From the IMG/VR virus record IMGVR_UViG_3300033144_007115, positions 1 to 47,466 of that record: a DNA stretch of 47,466 nucleotides; one strand, given 5' to 3'. The stretch is from a virus. Of this stretch, positions 1-11,000 are shown piece after piece. The position numbers and the translations under genes are program-made. The first letter of the stretch is position 1, and the number at the start of each line of letters is the position of its first letter. Under the pieces are notes generated by a model. That model did no database searches. It worked only from the letters and a program-made list of their open reading frames with translations, and was not told the origin of the DNA.

Positions 1-1
1 A

Positions 2-2050
2 ATTAATACATATGCTCCCCTTCCTTATCAAGAGATTTTACAAGGTCTTGCAGCTAAGGAAAAACAACAAGCTTCTGCTATGTCAGGAGCTTTTGAGTTA
101 GGAGAGAAAGAATTTCAATTTTTAGGTGCTGATAGAGATAAAGCTTTGACTGAACAGAATTGGTTAGAGACTGAATCTAATAAACTAGCAGGAACAGATT
201 TAACTACTCCTGAAGGTAAAAGAGCACATAGAAAGTTCTTATCTGAGGGTAAAAAGAAGTTTGGACAGTTTGGTGCTATAGGTGCAATGCAGTCTAATTA
301 TAATGCCTATACTGCAGCTGTTGAAAGAGAAAGAAAAAGAATAGGTAAAAAAGATGGAATTAGTCAAAAACAATTTGAAACTGTAACCAAAGAACTATTA
401 AGAGAATATCAAGGAATTGGTGAAGGTGGTCCAAGTGGTTTTTCTAATATTAATATTGAAGATATTGCTAAAAGAGTAAGTTCTACTGAATTTGCTGATA
501 AGTATGGTAAAGGTATTATGTCTGATATTCAAGCAAGAGCTTATGCTAATACTGATGGTAAATACATTCAATCAGGCAAATCTTCAATGGAATTTGTTGA
601 CCCAGAAGAAGTAAAGCAAATCTTAATGAATTATGCTAAGGGTGACCCTGAGTTGATGAATTATCTTCAACAAGGTGAAAAATATGGTTATGCCAATGTT
701 GATGAGCTAATGAGTGCTATATCAGGAGCAGAACAGAAATTTGGATTCCAGAAACAAACAAAATCACAAGACCTTAAAACTGATACTTATGGTACTCAGA
801 AAGCACAAAATGAATTAGACAATCCATTAGTAGATTGGCATTTTAGTGAACAAGGAATGCAGTATCAGTCTAAATCAGGATTAGATGCAAATGCATTACA
901 AGCTAATTTAGCAGGTTTTGAGGCTGAAAGCCAAGATTTTGTAAATACTATGCTAGAAGCTGCTGGAGCTAATGGTGCATTATTGCAAAAATCACTAGAC
1001 AAAATTGATTGGGCTAACAAAGACTTGGTGATGGAAGCCTTTGGTAAGAGTGAAATATCTCCTGATTTAGGAGAACAAATGTATGGTAATTATATGAATC
1101 TTAAAAGAAGAGAATCATTAGCTATGCAAAAAGATAGAGAAGCTAGAGAAGCTACTGGTTATACAGGAGACCCTTCTAAATTAAGTCCAGAATTACAAGA
1201 ACAACTTAGGAAAAAAGAAGAGGAATTAATGGTAATGGGAGCAGTTAATTATGCAGACGATAAAATGATAGCTATAGCAGACCAATGGGAAGCAGAAGCT
1301 ATACGTGTATATGGTTCTGCAGAGAATGTTCCTTTTGAAGTTAAAGAAGAGTTTAAAAATAAAACTATAGCAGCTCTTAAAAGAGATAATCCTAAATTTG
1401 CTGAAAGTTTTGATAAAGCTATGTCAGAGGAATATAAAGAGATAGACCCTAAATATGCTGAATATAATAAGTATGTTGCAGATAATTCTACTCAAAATCT
1501 ATCTGTAGAATCTTCTTGGAATATGGCAGGATTAGATGCTGCTTCTAGAACTGAACTTCAGAAAGCTAGAAGAACCTTAAAAGATGTTCTTAAAGACCCT
1601 TCTAGAATTGCAGGTTATCCGATTAAATCTAGTAACAAAGAACTTAATGGTAAATCTTTAAATGAATTAATAACAGAGAAAGATTTAAAGTTTATTGGTA
1701 CTGGAGCAAATTCTAAAATAAATGCTGAAGCTGTTACTGTAACTGACCAAGCAATAGATGGAGATAAATTACACTTTGCTATTCCTATTAATATGAATGG
1801 TGAGAATGAAATGATTTATATTAGTACAGATAGTTTTTCTAATGATAATATAGACAAAGTAATGAGTTCTCCTACTTTTAGAGCTAATTTAGAGTATAAT
1901 AGAGGAAAAGCTGAGGGAGTGCATTCATGGCAACCCCCTGCTTATGGCGGAGTAGTTACTTTCAATTATGATAATGAGTACCAACCTGTTGAAATAGGTG
2001 GTCAAACTTATTCTTTAAAAGACTTCTTAAGGTTTGCAAAAGACCTTTAA
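2..2050 (+). CDS. Probable virion/ejection protein upstream of the giant RNA polymerase, 5'-partial
   Basis: The first internal ATG is at 80, but the frame stays open without a stop back to base 2 (26 more codons, including YAPLPYQEIL and a run AAKEKQQ). The true start is therefore probably outside the window and this entry is partial. The visible product is soluble, strongly charged and helix-rich, rich in Glu, Lys, Ala and Gln, with no signal peptide or membrane segment and no catalytic motif I recognise. It ends 22 bases before the giant RNA polymerase gene on the same strand. In crAss-like phages the genes around the virion RNA polymerase encode capsid-packaged proteins delivered into the cell, so a virion cargo or portal-proximal role is inferred from position only. 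A tail or scaffold protein is an alternative. Confidence 0.6.
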   Translation: MNTYAPLPYQEILQGLAAKEKQQASAMSGAFELGEKEFQFLGADRDKALTEQNWLETESNKLAGTDLTTPEGKRAHRKFLSEGKKKFGQFGAIGAMQSNYNAYTAAVERERKRIGKKDGISQKQFETVTKELLREYQGIGEGGPSGFSNINIEDIAKRVSSTEFADKYGKGIMSDIQARAYANTDGKYIQSGKSSMEFVDPEEVKQILMNYAKGDPELMNYLQQGEKYGYANVDELMSAISGAEQKFGFQKQTKSQDLKTDTYGTQKAQNELDNPLVDWHFSEQGMQYQSKSGLDANALQANLAGFEAESQDFVNTMLEAAGANGALLQKSLDKIDWANKDLVMEAFGKSEISPDLGEQMYGNYMNLKRRESLAMQKDREAREATGYTGDPSKLSPELQEQLRKKEEELMVMGAVNYADDKMIAIADQWEAEAIRVYGSAENVPFEVKEEFKNKTIAALKRDNPKFAESFDKAMSEEYKEIDPKYAEYNKYVADNSTQNLSVESSWNMAGLDAASRTELQKARRTLKDVLKDPSRIAGYPIKSSNKELNGKSLNELITEKDLKFIGTGANSKINAEAVTVTDQAIDGDKLHFAIPINMNGENEMIYISTDSFSNDNIDKVMSSPTFRANLEYNRGKAEGVHSWQPPAYGGVVTFNYDNEYQPVEIGGQTYSLKDFLRFAKDL

Positions 2051-2072
2051 TAACAAAAGATAATATTTATAT

Positions 2073-5000
2073 ATGGCAAATGGGAATGATACCACAGCTC
2101 CTTCAGAAATTAATCCGTTAACTGGATTACCTGTAGGACAAGGTAGAAAAACTACCTCTTTAGATAAAAAGGTAGAAGCTGTACAAGGAAGTGCTGCTAA
2201 CGTATATGATTTTAACTTAGCTAAGGGGGAATCACTTTCTGATTATGTAGAAAGAGGTGTTGATATATACCCTAGTGTTGATTTAGACAAACAAAGAGCA
2301 AGATTACAGTCTGGTTGGGACCAGATGGGTAATGCCATAGTTGGGGGAATAGGGAAAGGATTACTTACTTTAGTAGAGAATATTGGTTACATAGGAGATG
2401 TAGCTGAATGGACAGGTGCATGGGATGAAGAAGATGCATCATATACTAACTGGTTGTCAGAAATGGCTAAATCAGGTAAAGAAAGTATAGATGAAAGTCT
2501 TCCTATATTTAGACAAAATCCAAATGCTACATGGGATGTTGGAGATGGAGCATGGTGGTGGTCTAATGTTCAAGGACTGATTGACTCAGGTATTGGGTTT
2601 GGTGGTACTGGAGCACTTGCTGGAGCTGGTTTAAGAGGCTTAGGAGCCCTTACTAATCTTCAGAAGATAGGAGCTACAGGAGAAAGTCTTGTAACCTCTC
2701 TAGGAGCAGGTTCTGCTATGAACTATGCTGAATCTAAAATGATGTCTGTAGAGTTGTTTAAAACTTCTTATGAAGAGTTAGTTTCACAAGGTATAGATGA
2801 AGCTGAAGCTAGTGAGATTGCTGCTAAAAATGCAAATGAATTTATCTGGGCAAATAAAGTCAACATCCTTACAGATGCTATGGCTATGCACTCTGCCTTT
2901 AGAGGTAAGAACTGGACTAGAAACTTACAAAGTAGTAAACTAGTAGGTAAAGGAAGAAAAGCTAGAACTCTTACAGGAGATGCTCTTAAAGAAGGTTTTG
3001 AAGAAATTTCAGCAGGAGCTTTACAACAAGAATTTGAATACCAATCTTTGGCTGAAGCTGGTCTTAGTACAGAAGAGTATGAGGATAGCTTTTTAGGCAG
3101 AGCACTAGACTATTCAATGTCTGGAGAAGGTATGTTAGAATTCACCCTAGGACTTGCAGGAGGACCTGTACAGAAAGGGATTGCTAGTAGTACTTATGGA
3201 AGAGTAGGTAAAAAAGCTAGAGTTGAACACCACAGAAGACAAGAGGAGCAAGCTCAATACAATGAAGAGCATCTAGCTTCTATTCTTAATGAAGAGGCTG
3301 GTAAGATTAAAGAAATGCAAGGTGCATATGAAAGAGGTAATGATGATATGGCCTCTAGTATGCAGGATAACATTTTCTCTGATTTAGCTTATAAAAACTT
3401 TGAGAATGGTACTACTGAGTACCTTAAAAAACAATTACAAGATATTAGTAGCCTGTCTTCTGAAGAAGCTCAAGTTAAAGGGTATGGTGAAGACTATAGA
3501 GAAATAGCTACTGATAATATTGAAAAATTAGACTTACTTGAAAAAGAGTATATTAAGACTAGAAAGAAATTAAATGCTCCTGAAGATGCTCCTTTTAGAA
3601 AGGCAGCTTATGGGATGACTGTTAATAGAAGATTAGCTCAAGAACAACTTAAGAAAGTTACTTTTGAGAAAGAAGAACTATTAAACTCTCTTAGAGGAAC
3701 TGCTGAAGCAGAAGCTAGAGCAGAAGGTCAAAAATTTGAAGGATTCTCAGCTGAAGTGGCTGTAATAGATGCTAGAATTAATTCTGTAGCTAAAGAAAGA
3801 GAATCTCTTATTGCTAGAAGAAAAGATGAACTTATACTTGAGAAATCAGGTAAAGTAAGTACTAATAAAAAGTCTATTGCTAAAGTAGATAAGAAGTATA
3901 ATAAATCTATTGAAGCTCTAACTAAGCAAGGTATTAAACTTAAAGGAGAGAAAATAGCTACTAATAAGAAGATACAAGCTTCTGATGAAAAAATCAAACA
4001 GCTTAAATTAGAAGATTATTCTCAACATGATGATATTCAAGCAGCTAGTGATAAAGAAGTATCTCTTAGAGGCTCTATTACTCATCTTAATAGTGAATTA
4101 GCTAAAGTTAATAATCCTAAGAAAAGAAAAGAAATTCTAGCTGAACTAGAAAAAGCAAAAGAGAGTTTTAAAAAGGAAGTTGTAGATGAAGCAAGTCAAG
4201 AAGCTGAAGATGCTACTACTCCTGAAGCTGAAAATGCAGCTAGAGAAAATGCTAAGGTAGTAGACCCTACTTCTAATAAAGTAGATAAAGCTATTACCCA
4301 GAAAAATAGAGATAAGTCTAAAGGAGCTACAGCAATTAATCCAAGTAAACTTAAAAGCTCTTTAGAAGCTAGGTATAAAGATAATCCTGAATTACTTGCT
4401 AGTGAGTTAAATCTTATTAATGAGGAACTAGATGCTGCTAATTTACCTAAAATTCCTTCTACATTGGATACTTCTGAGAAATTAGCTAAAGTACTTACTT
4501 CTCATAAGAATATTGGTTCTCCTTTATTTCCAATTGTAATGAGTTTTTATGACTCTATTGAAATAGAAGGTTCTACAATTGATAATATTGAGAATGAGCA
4601 GGAAGATGAAATAGATAATACTGTATCAGACTCTAAAGAAGGGCAAATTACCCCTAGTTCTGACCCAGAGGGAGATGCTGAGAACATTATTAGAAATAGA
4701 CAATATGAGTATATAGAAGAAGAAGGAGAAACTCTTGCTTTTATTGCTTTTAAGGACAGGCTTCCAATAGTAGCAGATGATTTCCTTAAGATGACTAAAG
4801 AAGATTGGGAATATATCAATAATCCTAATAATCTTAAGATAGGAGAACAAGTTACTTTAGAGGTAGATTTAGATGATTCTTATAATAAGAAACTTAAAAA
4901 AGGTACGACTGAATATACAGAAAACTACCAAATTAAAATAGTTAAGACTGTTAACGGTAATAAACGTACTTTAGGAATACTATCTGCACATACAACAGAC

Positions 5001-8000
5001 CCTAAATTACTGGATATTAGAAGTCGAATAGAGGGAGAAATAGGAAATAAAACATCAGGTGTATTTACCTCTAAGACTAAACTTTCTGTTAAAAAGAAGT
5101 TTAATGGTAATTACCTTAATTCAACAGACGTTGTTAAAGTAAATTTTGATAGTTTACATAATCCTTCTAATATTACTGAAGAACATAAAGTTAGTAACTC
5201 TCATGGGGAGGTATTAGTGGGATATGCATCTAGTAAGAATGGTGTACATCTATTAGAAGTACCTAACTCTAAGGAGAAGATTCCTGTATACGATAATGTA
5301 GTTCCTGGTGCTTTGTATATGCTTATACAGTCTGGTAATGGTACTCCTGTACCTGTTAGATTGAAGACTAGGCAGATTAACAAGGAAGAGCAAAAAGCTG
5401 TAGGAGAATTAATATCTCAAATGGCTATTGAGAAAGAACAGGCTAAAACTGAGAGAAGAGATTATACTACTAAAGAGTGGACAGAAATTGCTGATAAAAT
5501 CAAAGCTATTGCTGTTATTAATGTTAAACCTAGTAAGTTAGGTAGTAGTTATGTAAATGTGGGAGGCAAAGATATAGATATGTCTAATCTTATTCCTGGA
5601 TTAGGCTCTTTCCTAGCACAAGTAGATGCTAAGTCTTTAAATACTAAAGGATATAATGAAAGTGTATTAGGAGATAAGTTAAGAGTTAATCTTAATCTTG
5701 AGAATCCTATTGCTAATACTAATTTTAGTGTTGAACTAGATACTACTATTATTACTCCAGAAGCAACTACTGAAAAAAGTAGTGATTTACAGCAGGCTAA
5801 AAGAGTTAAAGCTCCTAGAGTTGGCCCTAGAAAAAGACCTTCTATAGGTAAACCTACTAAGAAGTTTAGAAAAGCAACTCCTTATAGAGTTGAAAAGTGG
5901 GACTCAGCTACTGAACTTGCATGGCTTGGGAAAAAACTACCTTTTGTAGAAGCAAAAGTTTTAAAAGACCTGCATAATATTCACAAAGTAGGCGGAGTTG
6001 AGGCATGGGGCTTATTTGCCAATGCTATGATTTACATTCAAGAGAATGCTGGTACTGGTACTGCCTATCATGAAGGTTTCCATGCAGTATTTAATCTTAT
6101 GCTTTCTGATAAAGAAAGAAGAACATTATTATTACAGGCTCAAACTAAATATGGGTTACAAGATGATATTGAGCTTGAGGAAGCTATGGCAGATGAATTC
6201 ATGAATTATGTTATTGCAAATGAAGCTACTAAACCTTATAAAGGAACTTGGTTGGGGAGACTATTTAGCAGAATTATGAGAATGTTTGATATTGTTAATA
6301 CTAAGAGACTTACTATTGACAGTGTGTTTGAAGACATTAATTCTGGTAGATATAATAACAAACTAGAAGGAACTGCACTTAAAAGAAATGTAGCCCAATT
6401 TAAAGATGAAACTAGGTTTAAAATACCTGGAATGAATCCTATTGAGAAAAGAGAGAGAGTTTCAATGCTCTCTAATATGCTTATTAAGAACCTAGAGTCA
6501 CTTTCTAGTGAAGAGGCTTACTCTGATATGGCTATGGAAGAGATAGTGGCTAAAAGAGGACTTGTAGACCTTAGTAATGAAGTCTATGAGGAAATTAATA
6601 ACATAGTTTTTGACCTTATTGACTATAAAGCAGAATGGGAAAGTGCTTTAGAAGGAGATTATGAATATATTGTTGACCAATATGATTTAACTTCTGAATA
6701 CTTTGCAACTTTGTTTGATGAAGCACTAAGACAGCTTCCTAGTCATGGTTTAAACTATAAGAAATCCAACAAACAAGGGCTTGTAGAAGACCTATATGAG
6801 GACTTAGAAGATGAGCATAAGTCTATTGTAGAAGGATGGCAACATTCTACTTTTGAAGCTTCTACTAAAGAAACTGTTACAGATAAAGTAAAACAATTAT
6901 TATCTAGAATTCCCAATGTAGACACTGAAGGAAAGGTAATCAATGATTCTGTTGGTTATCCTACTTATCTACCTTATGATGAAGTATTCAATGACTTAAA
7001 GCGTACTTTGACTAATATCTATTCTTTCTCTGAAATGAAGGATAAGATGAAGTCTATGACTAAACAAAAGCCTTATTATGCAGAAGTAATTAAAGTGATT
7101 GAATCTGATACTAAAGCTAAGTCTTCTTTCTTTTCTGCCATGTCCACACAAGCAGCTAAATTTGCTTTAGTACTTAGGGTAGATAAAACTCAAAGAATGG
7201 AAGATGGTACATTAATACCTACTTCTGAGTATGTTATTATTGATTCTAATAGAAAGAGTCCTGAGAAAATAGTAATTGCTAACTGGCAATCTAATTTTGA
7301 GAATAGAATTCTTGTAGGAGCCAATATAAGCAAGAAAGGTAAGGACATAGTTGCAAAAATTAAAGGTAACTTGGAAAGTAAGAAAGTGAATAAGGCTTCA
7401 ATTTCTTCAAATCTTTCTGAACTTGGGTTTGATTTCCCATTAGAGATACTAGAAAACTTTGACAATAATGAGTTCAAAGAATTTAGTATTAACCTTAAAG
7501 TAGTATTAAATACTATTGAAAAAGGTAAGAATCCTTTTGAAGAAGAGGGAAGCTCATTAAAGGCTCTTGCAGGGTATAATGTAGCACACAATTTGGATAT
7601 TTATGAACAAAGTTTTAAAAATGTTGAAAATAAAATTATATTCTCTAATATCTTACCTAATCACATTTCTAAAACTTTTTCTAAACTAACCAAAGATAAC
7701 GAAACTATTGATTGGTATCAGAAAGATGCTTTCTATAAAAGAAACAAATGGCTAAATGACCTTAGGGAAAATGATGCTAAAGAACTCTTTAGTTATGTAT
7801 ATCTTGATGGTTTAAAAGTACAAGGGCAAGACAAAGGTACTAAGTATACTGGTATGTCATCTTCAGACCTTACTACTACTAAAGTACAGATGTTTAATAA
7901 TCAAGGTAACAAAAATGTTGCTTATTACTCTATGCCTATTTTAGCAGATGCTCCACAGTCTATCTTTATTAAGTTTAATAAGTATAGTAATGAGGAAGCT

Positions 8001-11000
8001 TTAGAAGGTTTATATGAGATTGCTCTACAAGAGTATGAGAGAAATGCTTGGGCAGATAAAAATGATTTGGAGGTTAAGAACTTTAAAGATAGAAAAGTTT
8101 ATATGCCTTTTGTAAAAGATGCGACTAATAAAGAAGCTACTATTGAAAGTATTAAAGCAAATCTTTTGATTAAAGAGGCTAGTACTACTTTAGATACATT
8201 AGAGGACTTTGGACTTATTATAAAGAAAGAGGATGGTACTTATAGTATTACAAAGCAAATGCCTGTTAATTTTAAGGAGGAGAATATAGAAGAATTTGTG
8301 AAAAATTATGTCTATAATACTACTTTAGCTAACTTTAATATTGGTCAGATATTTTCAGGTGATTTAGCATTCTATAAGAATGTTGAAGATTTTGCCAAAA
8401 GAAATAAACAAGTCAGTAATCCAGGAAGAGCACTAGATACATCAGATATAGGAGCTACCTATAATACTATATATGTAAATGATGAGGTAATGCCTTCTGT
8501 AATGTTAGGAGCATATTCTGAAGCTTTAGAAGGTAATCCTAAGAGGGAAGCCATTCTTAGTCAATATAATGATGTTAATGGTACTGATGCACAGGCCTAC
8601 ATATCCTTAGACAGGTATAGAGACATCCTTACAGGGGTTGGTATGTGGTCTGATAAACATGAGGCTGCTTATCCTAGACTTAAGTCAGGAAAAGGGAATA
8701 CAGAAGATATAGGACTGTTCTTACAGCCTATCAAGCCTTTCTACTTTGGTAAGATATTTATGAAAGGTAAAATTGTGCCTACTCAAAATAAAAACTCTGA
8801 GTATGTAGTATTACCACAAATGGCTGAAGGTAATCCTAAGATGCAAGCTATGTTAGATAAGTTTGATGAAGGTATTGCCAGTATTCAATTTGTTTCTGCT
8901 GTTAAAGTGGGAATACATAATAATGTATCTTTTGATAACTTAGGAAAGGCAACCCCTATTGAGTTATTCAATGATGACTATAGTATTCAACTAGATATTC
9001 CTGAACACCATGTTGATACTTCTAACTTATTTGGTACTCAAATTAGAAAACTTGTTATCTCAGATTTAGTAACTAATTTGGAGCATAAATATAATGTAAA
9101 GGATGCACAACTTAATCCTACTGAGATATTTGATACTTACCAAGATATTATATCTGCTGATATTAATTCAGCTTATGATAGTTTAGCTAAAATGATGGAA
9201 TCTCCTAAAGAACTTCAAAAACTTCTGTTAGAGGAGGTTAAAAGTAGAGACTTAGGTATTCAATTAGAACAAGCTTTAGAACTTAATGAAAATGATGAGT
9301 TTATACACCCATTATTTCACCCTCTACATTCTAAAAGAAATGAGTCTTTAATGAACTCTTTATTTAAGAATAGAGTGACTAAGCAAAAGATTAGAGGAGC
9401 TGCACTTGTTCAAGTGTCTGATTATGCTCTATCTGATAGATTGGTAGTTAATATAGAAAAAGGTAAACTGAAGAGTGTACAGGCTAGATTACCTCATTAC
9501 TCTAAGAAGTACTTTAAGCCTTTCATGGATGAAAATGGTGATATAGATATGGAAGCTATTAGAGAACAAGCTCCTGAATTATTAGAGGCTATCTCCTATA
9601 GAATTCCTACTGAAGATAAATATTCAATGCTTCCTATTGAAATAGTTGGATTTAGCCCCTCTATTGCTGGAGGTACTATTATGTTACCAGCTGATATAAC
9701 TAAGGTTACAGGAGCTGATTTTGATATTGATAAAATGTTTATCATGTTCAATAGCTTTGAAATGGTTGAAGATAAGCCTAAGTATATATCTTATGACTAC
9801 TCTAAGCCTGCAGCAGAACAGTCTAAAGCAGCTAGAGACAATGGTAAAATTGATATTATCAAAGGAATCTTAACTGATAAGAATAACTTTGAAAATTGGA
9901 TTACTCCAGGTGGATTTGATAACCTTTCTAGAAATAAAGAAGAAATTACTGCTCTTAAGCCAGCAACTGATGCTCTTAATGTTGGATTACAGTCTACTTA
10001 CTTAGAGCTGTTCAATAGAAACATGTCTGGACTAGACTTGATTGGTATTTATGCAAATCATAATGTTAATCACTCTCTTACTCAACATACAGATATAGGT
10101 TTTACTGACGCTATTAAATTTGACGGTAATAGTAGAAATATGCTTAATGTAACTGAGGATACTGAAGGTAATAGAATATCTAGAACCCTTGCAGAATTCT
10201 TAGCTGCTGCTGTGGATAATGCTAAAGACCCTGTTGCAGGTGAACTTAACATTAACACGTTTACAGCTGATATAGTAGCTTCTATTATTAGAGTAGGGTA
10301 TCCTTTAGAGACTGCGTTGTATTTGGTTAATCAACCTATTATATTACAACTTGCACAAGACCATTTTAACTCTGGAGCAAAAAGAAGCCAAATTGGTAAA
10401 TTAATTAATGAAGCTAAAAAGAACTTAATTGCTAAAGGTGCTAATGCTGAAATAGAAGGTAGAAAAAACTTTAATCTAAATACGGATGTGCTTAAGAAAA
10501 ATATTAGTCTTAGTACAGACAACCTTTCTGATAAAGAGGCTGACCACCAATTAACTGTATTAAGTGTATTTGATAAGTTACAGAGTATGGGAGATGACTT
10601 AGGTAAACTAGTTAGAGGATTAAGAGCTGATAGTGTAGGGGCAGGTCCTACTATGTCTGCTAACTCCTTATTTTTATCTAATGTAGAAGCTACTAAAATT
10701 AATCCAGGTTTCTTACCAGGAACGGTGGAAAAAGCGTTTACAGACTATAAAATGGCAGAAGAGTTTACAGATAAAGGAATTAGAAAAGCACAAGAAAACT
10801 TGTCTAATTATTTCCCTTGGGATAATCCTTTATTTAGTACTGTAAGAAATAGTATTGCATCTGATATTAAAGGCATAGATTTAACTGCTGAAGAGATGGA
10901 ATTTGCTAATTATGCACTTCTTTCTTATTTGGCTTCTGACTTTGAGTTCTTTAACTTGCGTACAGAGGACTACAGTAAATTAATTACTAAATTACCTGCT

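Noticed and set aside
80-82. ATG at 80 as the true start of the first gene
   Set aside because: The frame is open back to base 2 with protein-like sequence, so the start is probably upstream of the window.
7190-7591. 133-codon minus-strand open frame inside the RNA polymerase gene
   Set aside because: Antisense to a continuous, motif-bearing frame; composition is that of a reverse-complement shadow, with no leader.
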